From JBGVSA01 sp047605765 (GTDB taxonomy: Bacteria > Pseudomonadota > Gammaproteobacteria > Burkholderiales > Rhodocyclaceae), in assembly GCA_047605765.1 (NCBI GenBank), contig JASGFB010000005.1, positions 5,856 through 69,855 of the forward strand: a DNA stretch of 64,000 bases. Reading direction: 5' to 3'. Below the pieces are notes generated by a model. The model saw only the letters and a list, made by a program, of their open reading frames with translations. It was not told where the DNA came from and did not search any database. Made by a program: the position numbers and the translations under genes. This document shows, piece by piece, positions 1-7,680 of the stretch; position 1 is the first letter of the stretch; each line of letters opens with the position of its first letter.

Positions 1-566
1 ATCAAAGCAACTCACTGGCGCGAGCCTTTGCTGGTTGATGTGCTGAAAGCGCTCAACGACATCGCGCACCAGCAAGAAGCGGAATTCTGCGTGATCGGTG
101 CGACGGCGCGAAACCTCATTCTTGAGGGCGTTCATGGCAGGGCCGCCGATGCGGCTGTCACAAGGGACGTGGACTTCGCGATCGCTGTAGACAATTGGGA
201 ACACTACGACCGGTTTCGTTCGGCCCTGCTTGAGACCGGAGATTTTGAGGCTGATCCGAAGAATCAGCATCTATTGCGCCACCGATTGCCATCGGGCGCT
301 TCATATCCGCTTGATGTCATCCCGTTCGGCGGGGTTGTGGACGACAAACAAAGATTGTTGTGGCCGCCGGATTATCAAGTCGTCATGGTGAGGACATCAA
401 ATCGCTCGCCTCTGACCTCACCCTTGGCAACCTGCTGACGCTTCTCGCCGATGCCGCCACCCAGGCAAGGCTTTTGCGAAACTTACGCACCAAGGAGGCG
501 TTGGGCGCCTATCGGGTCAGTGCGGAAGACGCATTCGAACTACTGCTGCGTGGCCTGAATGGCTAG
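1..566 (+). pseudogene. AbiEii-type nucleotidyltransferase, broken by internal deletion
   Basis: The frame is open from base 1, so the true start lies outside the window; TTG at 28 is only an internal possibility. The first part shows IGATARNLIL, then TRDVDFAIAV (the nucleotidyltransferase metal-binding Asp pair) and PLDVIPFGGV followed by a WPPD motif. These are hallmarks of AbiEii/AbiGii/MenA-like nucleotidyltransferases, which normally run to roughly 270-300 residues. Near 384-389 this frame loses similarity and stops at 438. A different frame (from about 387 to 566) continues with EDIKSLASDLTL and a helical tail that looks like the family's C-terminus. I infer that an out-of-frame deletion of about 100 codons fused the two ends. 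No partner antitoxin gene is visible. The protein is probably inactive. Confidence 0.65.
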
Positions 567-723
567 GCGGGCATGAACGGTGTTGAGGGACACTGCTCGC
601 CTGAAAGCCATCGTGTAATCGCGCTGCGTACGTTTGCGTGATTTCATGACATCGGTCCCTTCTCACGCGGGGAAGGGCGTCAATACGCTTCAGGACGAGA
701 CGCAGAACGGGGCGGAGACAAAG

Positions 724-758
724 AAAAAGCCGCAGAGCCAGTGGCTCCGCGGCTTTTT
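724..758. terminator. Bidirectional rho-independent terminator
   Basis: AAAAAGCCGC (724-733) pairs with GCGGCTTTTT (749-758). The stem continues inward with GAGCC/GGCTC around an AGT loop, with one A/C mismatch. It has an A-run on one side and a T-run on the other, so it can stop transcripts from darG (minus) and from the remnant gene (plus). Confidence 0.75.
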
Positions 759-784
759 GTGTCGTCACGAGATGTCGTGAGACG

Positions 785-817
785 ATTTGATAGTTGCGGA
801 CGACGCCCCTATCAAAT
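785..817. repeat. 9-bp inverted repeat just downstream of darG
   Basis: ATTTGATAG (785-793) and CTATCAAAT (809-817) are perfect inverted copies separated by 15 bases. The repeat lies between the darG stop and the terminator at 724-758. There is no T-run, so it is not an obvious terminator. It could be an RNA stem-loop or a protein-binding site. Confidence 0.5.
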
Positions 818-836
818 AGGGAGGGTTGCCGAGGGA

Positions 837-1913
837 TTAGGGGGTCAGACCGCAAACGCGATTGGACGTCAGGCGTTCCAGCGCGATGCCCAGCGCCCGG
901 TCATCGAACAGCCTGTCTTTGCGTTTCGCCGCGTCTGCGCCACCGCGCCAGTGGCGCAGACCTTCGCGCACGGCGGGAACCGTCATGTCCACGCCTTCCT
1001 TTGTCAGCAACCAGTCTACCGTGGCCAACAGTTCCATGCCGAAGGGGGACTCGAAGCCGTCGATCAAGGCCGCCGTAGCTTTCAGCGCTGGGACATATTC
1101 CTTGGCCTCGCTCTTAAGGTAGGTCTGAACGAAGGTCTTGCGCCCGTCGTCGAACCAGATCACGTCCAGCGGGTCAGCGTCGCCGATGCGCTTGTCGCAG
1201 TGCAGGTAGCTACCGTCCAGCCCTTCCAGTAGGTGGCGCAGGCGGTCGGCGTAGGGGCCGTACTTGTGCGGCGTGAAGCGCAAGTCCAGTGGCGTCAGGC
1301 CCGCCCGCTCGATGTTGCGTTCAAGGAACCATGCCAGCTTCTGGATCTCCAGCAGGCTGCATTCCATGCCCAGTACCCAGTAACGGCGCACCAGTTCGGC
1401 GATTAGGGCGCGGGCCGGCGTCAGCTTCTCGACGCCCGTGCGCTTGGCGACGTTCTGGTATTTCGGGGTCGGCTCGAACACGATGATTTCGGTGTCGATG
1501 CCCGCCAGTGCCGCCTCGATGTGCGGGCGCACCTCGGCCCAGTCCAGCCCGCCATTGCCCGCACCGAGCGGCGGGATGGCGATCGACTTGACCTTGTTCT
1601 CGATCAGGAAACGGCGCAGGTCTTGCAGCCCTTCGGTGATCCATTCGATCTTGGAGCTGCCTTTCCAGTGCTGCTTGGTCGGGAAGTTCACGATCCAGCG
1701 CGGGCCGCCCAGTTCGCGCACTTCGGTGACGAACATCTTGCCGGTGCGTACTTCTTTGGCTTTGCAGGCGACGGCGTAGCAGCGGAAGTTTTCGGCAAAA
1801 CGCTCCTTGAACATCAGCGCGATGCCCTTACCCATCACACCCACGGTGTTGACGGTGTTAACCAGCGCCTCGACGCGGGCTTCAAGAAGGTTACCTTGCG
1901 TAAACGTGATCAT
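837..1913 (-). CDS. darG: DarG, macrodomain DNA ADP-ribosylglycohydrolase (antitoxin)
   Basis: Antitoxin of the DarTG system: it removes ADP-ribose from thymidine in DNA and also neutralises DarT directly. Residues 1 to about 155 form a macrodomain, with VNTVNTVGVMGKGIA (ADP-ribose loop), FPTKQHW carrying Lys80 (the catalytic lysine position known in Thermus DarG) and IPPLGAGNGG. The C-terminal half (about 155-358) contains LLEIQKLAWFLE and a KYGPYAD motif. It resembles the DarG C-terminal toxin-binding region, with a flavour of DUF4065/Panacea-type domains (the latter is inference). The ATG at 1913 is preferred because it overlaps the darT stop by one base (TGATG). A GTG at 1925 would add four residues. 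The product is 358 aa, full length, and translationally coupled to darT. Confidence 0.92.
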   Translation of the reverse strand: MITFTQGNLLEARVEALVNTVNTVGVMGKGIALMFKERFAENFRCYAVACKAKEVRTGKMFVTEVRELGGPRWIVNFPTKQHWKGSSKIEWITEGLQDLRRFLIENKVKSIAIPPLGAGNGGLDWAEVRPHIEAALAGIDTEIIVFEPTPKYQNVAKRTGVEKLTPARALIAELVRRYWVLGMECSLLEIQKLAWFLERNIERAGLTPLDLRFTPHKYGPYADRLRHLLEGLDGSYLHCDKRIGDADPLDVIWFDDGRKTFVQTYLKSEAKEYVPALKATAALIDGFESPFGMELLATVDWLLTKEGVDMTVPAVREGLRHWRGGADAAKRKDRLFDDRALGIALERLTSNRVCGLTP

Positions 1914-2563
1914 CAGAAATACCACTGTGGCATGACCCGAACCTCCAGGTGCAAGCCTTGGGCCAGAATCTGGGCATCAAGGTCGGCTTTCACGGCCTCG
2001 GTGTAGCAAATGATGCCGATAAGCCCGGCGATTGGCACATGCCGGTGAACCAGAGCTTCGGCCTGATACCGTTCGATCTGTTCCGGGTCATCCGGGTTCC
2101 GCTTGAAATTGCGAGCCTGAAGCAGCGGCCAGTCGATCTCGCCCAAGTGAGCTACATCGTTGAAATACCGTGCTAATGGCGGATAAGCGTGCCGGTCAGT
2201 GAACACGAAATCCAAGCCCAAGTCACGAACTTTGTGGGCGCTGGACACTAGGATGCAGATTTCCTCGTTCGCCCGCCGAGGGACTTCGCCCCGGCCTGTG
2301 TAGATGTTGTAGAGCATCGGCGAAAACGGGGTGAAATAGAACGGCACATAGTCGGACAGCATTCCGCCGGGCGCGACCGGCACTGCCCGATGGCTGCGAC
2401 GGTCGATCAGGTCGGTGTTGCCGATGACCACGTAACGCGGGTCTTGCGTGGGCGAGTTCTTGCTGTACAGGCCATTGCACAAAATCCACGATAGGTTGTC
2501 GCGGTGGACGATGCGCCAGATCAGCGCTTTCTCCGGGTTAAGGTTTGGATAGTGGTTAGCCAT
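1913..2563 (-). CDS. darT: DarT, ssDNA thymidine ADP-ribosyltransferase (toxin)
   Basis: The toxin uses NAD+ to attach ADP-ribose to thymidine in single-stranded DNA, blocking replication; DarTG modules act in phage defence. The 216-aa protein carries the DUF4433/DarT pattern: WRIVHRDNLSWIL (NAD-contacting His), a DRRSHRAVP arginine segment, the GGMLSDYVPFYF and SPMLY block, and RYQAEALV, where Glu169 occupies the position of the catalytic glutamate. All key positions look intact, so the toxin is probably active. ATG 2563 is chosen over TTG 2566 because GGAGG lies six bases upstream of it. It is the first recognisable gene of the two-gene operon, upstream of darG. Confidence 0.93.
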   Translation of the reverse strand: MANHYPNLNPEKALIWRIVHRDNLSWILCNGLYSKNSPTQDPRYVVIGNTDLIDRRSHRAVPVAPGGMLSDYVPFYFTPFSPMLYNIYTGRGEVPRRANEEICILVSSAHKVRDLGLDFVFTDRHAYPPLARYFNDVAHLGEIDWPLLQARNFKRNPDDPEQIERYQAEALVHRHVPIAGLIGIICYTEAVKADLDAQILAQGLHLEVRVMPQWYF

Positions 2564-2777
2564 CAACGACCTCCGATCTCACAATCAGGTGGTAGCCGAA
2601 CCCGATACGGGAACCGTTGCTTGATAAGGTCGTCATCGGTGAAAGTTCCTGTGGCATATCCAGGCCGCTTGCTCCTGCATGGAGAACACACGATTTAGCA
2701 GGTAACCCAATCGCGGCACCATATCGTATCAACCCGTATTGGCTGCGTCGGCACGCGGGCCTGATGCGCGAGCGCAT
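2556..2777 (-). CDS. Possible small ORF overlapping the darT start
   Basis: A 73-codon frame ends in the first codons of darT: its TAA at 2558-2556 overlaps the darT ATG. Its last third (IGFGYHLIVRSEVVDG) looks protein-like, but I recognise no family. Candidate starts are ATG 2777 or the internal ATG at 2657. It may be a coupled leader gene, a remnant left by island formation, or chance. No good ribosome binding site was seen. Confidence 0.2.
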   Translation of the reverse strand: MRSRIRPACRRSQYGLIRYGAAIGLPAKSCVLHAGASGLDMPQELSPMTTLSSNGSRIGFGYHLIVRSEVVDG

Positions 2778-2845
2778 CTGGGTCGGCGCGTACGGTGCAC
2801 AGGTGCGGTCGGCACCGCATGCAGTCGGCCGAGCTCGTTGGAGAG

Positions 2846-2881
2846 CGATTACGCTCGGATTACCGATTACGCTCGGATTAC
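2846..2881. repeat. Perfect 18-bp tandem duplication near the tRNA 3' side
   Basis: CGATTACGCTCGGATTAC occurs twice head to tail (2846-2863 and 2864-2881) without mismatch. The unit itself contains two GATTAC words. The copies lie 60-95 bases from the 3' end of the tRNA-Ala gene, between it and darT. Confidence 0.85.
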
Positions 2882-2896
2882 ATGACGCCAGAAATG

Positions 2897-2931
2897 AAAA
2901 AGGGTTACAGGACGATGTCCTGTAACCCTTT
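2897..2931 (-). terminator. Rho-independent terminator of tRNA-Ala
   Basis: AAAGGGTTACAGGAC (2899-2913) and GTCCTGTAACCCTTT (2917-2931) form a perfect 15-bp stem with a 3-base loop. Read on the minus strand it ends in a run of T's, immediately after the tRNA 3' end. Confidence 0.9.
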
Positions 2932-2940
2932 GAATACCGG

Positions 2941-3016
<76 letters not shown>

Positions 3017-3029
3017 ACGCGAGCGGCAG

Positions 3030-3058
3030 ATTGTAGTCGCACTATTTCGGTTTGCCAA
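3030..3058 (-). promoter_or_regulatory. Sigma-70 promoter of tRNA-Ala
   Basis: On the minus strand TTGGCA (3058-3053) and TACAAT (3035-3030) are separated by exactly 17 bases. The -10 box ends 13 bases before the mature tRNA 5' end. Confidence 0.8.
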
Positions 3059-3175
3059 GGTCCCGACGGCGCTTCGTGTCAGCCTTTCGGGGCCTTCGTG
3101 CGTTCTTAGAGGCGCACGCCGCTTTTCCGTCATCCGGCTGTGCTAAGTTGCGGCCGGATCGCGGAGGGCGAACGT

Positions 3176-4909
3176 TTGACCATCAATCACAAGCAGTTTT
3201 TCCCTCGCCAGGTGGTGGAGGCGACCGGCAACCGCTGGGACTGGGCCCTGCTGCCCATGGTCCTGGCCGTGGTGGTGCTGCTGTGTTATGGCGCGGCGCA
3301 GATGGCGCGCCCCTTCCAGATCGGCACGCCCTTGCCGCTGTCGCTCGACCCGGCAAGCCTGCCCTATTACCTGTTGCGCACCACGCTGCGCATGTTTGCG
3401 GCGATGGCGTTTTCGCTGCTCTTCGCCTGCGCCTTCGGCCTGCTGGCGGCCCGCTACCGCACGGCCGAAAAGGTGCTCATCCCGCTGCTGGACATCCTGC
3501 AGTCGATCCCGGTGCTGGGTTTTCTGTCGATCACGGTGACCGGCTTCATTGCCCTGTTCCCCGGCAACCTGCTGGGGGTGGAATGCGCGGCCATTTTCGC
3601 GATCTTCACCTCGCAGGCCTGGAACATGGCGTTCAGCCTGTACCAGTCATTCAAGACGGTGCCGTCCGAACTGAACGAGGCGGCACGCATTTTCCATTTG
3701 TCGCAATGGCAGCGCTTCTGGCGGCTGGACCTGCCCTTCGCGATGCCGAACCTGCTGTGGAACATGATGATGTCAATGTCCGGCGGCTGGTTTTTCGTGG
3801 TGGCCTCCGAGGCTATCTCGGTCGCCAACCAGGACATCAAGCTACCCGGCATCGGCTCGTACATCGCGCTGGCGATCGAGGCGCGCGATCTGTCCGCCAT
3901 CGGCTGGGCCATCGCCAGCATGCTGGTGGGCGTGCTGCTGTATGACCAATTGTTCTTCCGCCCGCTGCTGGCCTGGGCAGACAAGTTCCGCTTCGAAGAA
4001 ACCGGCGGCGGCGACGCGCAGCGTTCGTGGCTGCTCGTCTGGCTGCGCCGCACCGACCGCCTGCAAGCCATCGCGCTCGGCGTGGTGCGCTTGATCGAGC
4101 GCTCATTCACGCTGTTCCGCCGCGACTACGACGGCACCTCGATCCGCGCGCGTGGCACGCCGGGGCTGGAACGCTTCGAGCGGGCCTGGGACGCCGTCCT
4201 GGCCGCGTTGGTGTTGTGGGCCATCTGGCGCATGGCCTCGTTCATTCATTCCGAGGTGGGCTGGGCGGAAGTCGGCCATGTGCTGCTGCTGGGCGGCGCC
4301 ACGCTGGTGCGGGTACTGGTGCTGATCGCCCTGGCCTCGCTGATCTGGGTGCCGGTGGGGATCTGGATCGGCATGAATCCGCGCTGGGCCGGGCGCCTGC
4401 AGGCGGTGGCGCAGTTCTTGGCGGCGTTCCCGGCCAACCTGATGTTCCCGGTGGCGGTGATGTTCATCGTGCACTGGCATCTGAACCCGAACGTCTGGCT
4501 GTCGCCGCTGATGGTGTTCGGCACCCAGTGGTACATCCTGTTCAACGTCATCGCCGGGGCCGCCAACATCCCGACCGAGCTGCGCTACGCGGCGCACAAC
4601 CTGGGCCTGAGCGGCTGGCTCAAATGGCGACGCTATCTGCTGCCGGCGGTTTTTCCCAGTTTCGTCACCGGCGCCATCACCGCCAGCGGCGGTTCATGGA
4701 ACGCCAGCATCGTGGCCGAGTACGTCACCTGGGGCGACACCACCCTGCATGCCTATGGGCTGGGCAGCTACATCGCCCACATGACGGCCATCGGCGATTT
4801 TCCGCGCATCGCGTTGGGCATCAGCGCCATGTGCCTGTTCGTGATGGGACTCAACCATCTGTTGTGGCGGCGCCTGTACCGCCTGGCCGAAGAACGCGTC
4901 CACCTGTGA
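3176..4909 (+). CDS. ABC transporter permease, two fused NitT/TauT-type domains
   Basis: Inner-membrane subunit of an importer-type ABC transporter of the nitrate/sulfonate/taurine family. The 577-aa protein has two consecutive binding-protein-dependent permease domains. In the first, the cytoplasmic EAA-like loop is ELNEAARIFHLSQWQ. In the second it is ELRYAAHNLGLSGWLKW. Each domain has about five or six hydrophobic helices, joined by a hydrophilic linker at about residues 275-345. The fusion supplies both membrane halves from one gene. TTG 3176 is chosen because GGAGGG (3163-3168) lies seven bases before it; GTG 3140 lacks this. The ATPase gene follows after 17 bases. No periplasmic binding protein is encoded nearby, so the substrate is unknown. 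Confidence 0.85.
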   Translation: MTINHKQFFPRQVVEATGNRWDWALLPMVLAVVVLLCYGAAQMARPFQIGTPLPLSLDPASLPYYLLRTTLRMFAAMAFSLLFACAFGLLAARYRTAEKVLIPLLDILQSIPVLGFLSITVTGFIALFPGNLLGVECAAIFAIFTSQAWNMAFSLYQSFKTVPSELNEAARIFHLSQWQRFWRLDLPFAMPNLLWNMMMSMSGGWFFVVASEAISVANQDIKLPGIGSYIALAIEARDLSAIGWAIASMLVGVLLYDQLFFRPLLAWADKFRFEETGGGDAQRSWLLVWLRRTDRLQAIALGVVRLIERSFTLFRRDYDGTSIRARGTPGLERFERAWDAVLAALVLWAIWRMASFIHSEVGWAEVGHVLLLGGATLVRVLVLIALASLIWVPVGIWIGMNPRWAGRLQAVAQFLAAFPANLMFPVAVMFIVHWHLNPNVWLSPLMVFGTQWYILFNVIAGAANIPTELRYAAHNLGLSGWLKWRRYLLPAVFPSFVTGAITASGGSWNASIVAEYVTWGDTTLHAYGLGSYIAHMTAIGDFPRIALGISAMCLFVMGLNHLLWRRLYRLAEERVHL

Positions 4910-4926
4910 CGCATGCGAGCGCGCAT

Positions 4927-6237
4927 ATGTCAGAAGCATTGATCGAACTGCAGGGCGTGGGCAAATCGTTCCGCGCCACCGATGGCTCGCCCCGTGCCGT
5001 CCTCGAAGGCGTGGACTTCACCCTGGCCGAGGGCGAGATCGTGGCGCTGCTGGGTCAGTCGGGCTCGGGCAAGTCGACCTTGCTGCGCATCATGGCCGGC
5101 CTCATCGGTGCCGATGCCGGCGCCGTGCGCTATCGCGGCCAGCCGCTGTACGGCCCGGCGCGCGGCGTGAGCATGGTGTTCCAGTCCTTCGCCCTGTTCC
5201 CCTGGCTGACCGTGCAGCAGAACGTCGAACTCGGGCTGGAGGCCCAGGGCGTCGGCGCAGAGGAGCGCAGCGCGCGCGCCCAGGCGGCCATCGAGTTGAT
5301 CGGCCTGTCGGGGTTCGAAGGCGCCCTGCCGCGCGAACTGTCCGGTGGCATGCGCCAGCGCGTCGGCATTGCACGGGCACTGGTGATGCAACCGCGCGTG
5401 CTGCTGATGGACGAGGCATTCTCGGCGCTCGATGTGCTCACCGGCGAGCGCCTGCGCGACGACATCCTGGAACTGTGGGAAGGCGGCAACATGCCCACGC
5501 GCGGCATCCTGGTGGTGTCGCACAACATCCAGGAAGCGGTGATGATGGCCGATCGGGTGCTGATCTTCGCCAGCGACCCCGGCCACGTGCGCGCCGAGCT
5601 GCGCATCGATCTGCCGCGTCCGCGCAATGCCGACAGCATGGAGGTGCGCCGCCTGGTCGACGAGGTATACGCCCTGATGACGGTCAGCGCCGGCCGGCCG
5701 GGCCGCACGGCGGAACCTTCCCGCCACATGGGCGAGCGCTTGCCGGATGCCGACGTCAGCCGCATGGAAGGCGTGCTCGAACTGCTGGCGGGCGAGGTCT
5801 TTCATGGCCGCGCCGACCTGCCGCGCCTAGTGGAAGAATCGGAGCTCACCGACGGCGAACTGCTCACCGCCGCCAGCGCCCTGCACTTGCTGGGTTTCGC
5901 GGTGATGGCACATGGCGACATCGCGCTGACACCACTGGCGCGCAATTTCGTTCGCGGCAGCAACACGCTGCGCCACGAATTGTTCGGCCAGCAGGTGTTG
6001 TCGCAGGTGCCGCTGGCCGCGCACATCCGCCACAGTCTGGAACAGGAACCGTCCGGCGAGCTGCCCGAGGGCCTGTTCCTCAAGCTGCTGCGCGAGCACA
6101 TGGAGCCGGTCGAGGCCGAGCGCGTGCTCAAGGTCGCCATCGAATGGGGCCGCTACGGCGAAGTGTTCGAATACAACTACAACACCGGCCTGATCCATCT
6201 GCCGGACGGCTCGGACGAGGCGGCCGCCAAGGCCTGA
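4927..6237 (+). CDS. ABC transporter ATPase with extra C-terminal domain
   Basis: Energy-coupling subunit for the fused permease just upstream. Residues 1 to about 260 form a NitT/TauT-type ATPase: Walker A GQSGSGKST (43-51), Q-loop in VFQSFALFPW, signature LSGGMRQR, Walker B VLLMDEAFSALD and switch HN in VVSHNIQEA. Residues from about 275 to 436 form an additional domain with an apparent winged-helix character (DVSRMEGVLELLAG onward). It matches the AAA-associated C-terminal domain found on some nitrate/sulfonate-type ATPases. Its role is unknown and may be regulatory. The gene starts 17 bases after the permease stop and probably shares its transcript. Confidence 0.87.
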   Translation: MSEALIELQGVGKSFRATDGSPRAVLEGVDFTLAEGEIVALLGQSGSGKSTLLRIMAGLIGADAGAVRYRGQPLYGPARGVSMVFQSFALFPWLTVQQNVELGLEAQGVGAEERSARAQAAIELIGLSGFEGALPRELSGGMRQRVGIARALVMQPRVLLMDEAFSALDVLTGERLRDDILELWEGGNMPTRGILVVSHNIQEAVMMADRVLIFASDPGHVRAELRIDLPRPRNADSMEVRRLVDEVYALMTVSAGRPGRTAEPSRHMGERLPDADVSRMEGVLELLAGEVFHGRADLPRLVEESELTDGELLTAASALHLLGFAVMAHGDIALTPLARNFVRGSNTLRHELFGQQVLSQVPLAAHIRHSLEQEPSGELPEGLFLKLLREHMEPVEAERVLKVAIEWGRYGEVFEYNYNTGLIHLPDGSDEAAAKA

Positions 6238-6247
6238 CGGCGCGCCC

Positions 6248-6256
6248 TGCTAGAAT
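6248..6256 (+). promoter_or_regulatory. Extended -10 element before azlC
   Basis: TGCTAGAAT fits an extended -10 (TGnTAnAAT). It lies 49 bases before the azlC start, with no clear -35. It is a plausible separate promoter for azlCD after the ABC operon. Confidence 0.4.
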
Positions 6257-6304
6257 CGACGCTTTGCCGGCGCGGCCTGGCCGCCGCGCCCCATCGGTCC
6301 CTTC

Positions 6305-7021
6305 ATGCAGCCCCCCGATCCTTCTACGCCCGGCCCGCGCGACGAATTCCTCGGCGGCGTACGCGCCGAAGCCCCGCTGCTGCTGGGCGTCATCCCGTTC
6401 GGCCTGATCTACGGCGTGCTCGGCCTGGCTGCGGGCCTGCCGGGCTGGGCCGTGGTCCTGATGTCGTCGGTGGTATTCGGCGGCTCGTCCCAAGTGGTGT
6501 TCGCTCAACTGTGGGCAGCCGCCACCCCGCCGGCGATCCTCACCGCCACGGTCGGCGTGGTCAACGCCCGCCACGCGCTCTACAGCGCCAGCCTGGCACC
6601 GATCCTGCGCGCCCTGCCCCTGCGCTGGAAGCTCCTGCTGTCGTATCTGCTCACCGACGAAGCCTATGCCGCCGCCATCGTGCGCCTGCGCGACGGCGCG
6701 CCGACAGCGCACCGGCATTACTTCCTGCTCGGCACGGGCATCACCCTGTGGACGGGCTGGCAACTGTCGTCGCTGGCTGGCGTCCTGGTCGGCTCGGCGA
6801 TTCCATCGTCATGGTCGCTGGATTTTTCCATCCCGCTCACGTTCATCGCCCTGCTGGTGATGGCCGCGCGCGGCCGCTCGGAAGTCATCGCGGCGCTGGT
6901 GGCGGCCGCCGCCGCGCTGGCCTTGCAGGGCATGCCGCACAAACTGTGGATCCTGGTGGCCGCCGCTGCCGGCATGGCGGCGGGTTGGCTGACGCGCCGG
7001 CGTGAGGAGGCCAAGCCATGA
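6305..7021 (+). CDS. azlC: AzlC-family branched-chain amino acid exporter, large subunit
   Basis: Integral membrane protein that, with AzlD, exports branched-chain amino acids and analogues. The 238-aa sequence shows the family start PLLLGVIPFGLIYG, the conserved VVFGGSSQVVFAQLWA segment, the NARHALYSASL motif and LLTDEAYA, with about seven hydrophobic segments. Its stop overlaps the start of azlD by four bases (ATGA at 7018-7021), typical of coupled subunits. Substrate specificity cannot be read from sequence. Confidence 0.9.
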   Translation: MQPPDPSTPGPRDEFLGGVRAEAPLLLGVIPFGLIYGVLGLAAGLPGWAVVLMSSVVFGGSSQVVFAQLWAAATPPAILTATVGVVNARHALYSASLAPILRALPLRWKLLLSYLLTDEAYAAAIVRLRDGAPTAHRHYFLLGTGITLWTGWQLSSLAGVLVGSAIPSSWSLDFSIPLTFIALLVMAARGRSEVIAALVAAAAALALQGMPHKLWILVAAAAGMAAGWLTRRREEAKP

Positions 7022-7344
7022 GCAACGATGTTCTGTGGATGACCATGATCGCCTGCGGTGTGGTGACCTTTCTCATCCGTCTGTCATTGATCGCGGGCGG
7101 TCACTGGCTGCCGCAGGGCGGCCGCCTCGAAGCGCTGCTGCGCTACGTGCCGCCGGCGGTGCTGGCGGCCCTGATCGCGCCGGATGTGCTCATGCCAGGC
7201 GGCACGCTGGCGCTGAGCGCCGGCAACCTGCGCCTGTGGGCCGCCGCCGCGGCCCTGCTGGCGGCCTATTTCACACGCAATGTGCTGGCCACCATCGTGG
7301 CCGGCATGGGTACGCTATGGCTGCTGCAAGCGGCAGTGGGCTAA
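7018..7344 (+). CDS. azlD: AzlD-family small exporter subunit
   Basis: A 108-aa membrane protein, partner of AzlC. It has about three or four hydrophobic helices and the AzlD-type motif ALLRYVPPAVLAALIAPDVL. The length is normal for the family. The start overlaps the azlC stop, so the two are made together. Confidence 0.88.
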   Translation: MSNDVLWMTMIACGVVTFLIRLSLIAGGHWLPQGGRLEALLRYVPPAVLAALIAPDVLMPGGTLALSAGNLRLWAAAAALLAAYFTRNVLATIVAGMGTLWLLQAAVG

Positions 7345-7374
7345 GGCGCACACGATTCAGAGAAAGAACCACGC

Positions 7375-7680
7375 ATGGCACGCTACAAGATCGCCACCCT
7401 CATCGGCGGCGCCGGAGTCGACAACAACGGACTGGACAGCGATGAACTGCTGGCGCTGCTGCACAAGGCGCGGCCGGATCTGTTCACCGACAACGCGGTG
7501 GAAGACTTCCACCTGCACCGCTACGTGATCCTGCACGGTGCGCCCACGCGCGAGGCGGCGCTGGCCTGGGCCGAGGCGCACGACGTCAATCTGCACGGCG
7601 CCATCGAAAACCACGACGAGGTCTATCAGCTCTACGTCGGCTGGACAGGGCTGGTCGATTTCGATTTGCCGACGCTGTAA
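7375..7680 (+). CDS. Small soluble protein of unknown function
   Basis: A 101-aa acidic protein without signal peptide or membrane segment. It begins MARYKIATLIGGAGVDNNGL and contains an EDFHLHRYVILHG segment and a C-terminal YQLYVGWTGLVDFDLPTL. I recognise no family. It lies 30 bases after azlD on the same strand, with an AGAGAAAGA-like purine stretch before ATG 7375. Its last 49 bases overlap the 3' end of the converging LysR gene. Codon use is like the neighbours, so it is very likely a real gene. Confidence 0.65.
   Translation: MARYKIATLIGGAGVDNNGLDSDELLALLHKARPDLFTDNAVEDFHLHRYVILHGAPTREAALAWAEAHDVNLHGAIENHDEVYQLYVGWTGLVDFDLPTL

Noticed and set aside
517..855. 112-codon minus-strand frame between the remnant gene and darG
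   Set aside because: It crosses the terminator and inverted repeat and shows no protein-like features.
4027..4926. Upstream extension of the ABC ATPase frame
   Set aside because: The translation is Arg/Pro/Ala shadow of the permease gene. ATPase homology begins at ATG 4927.
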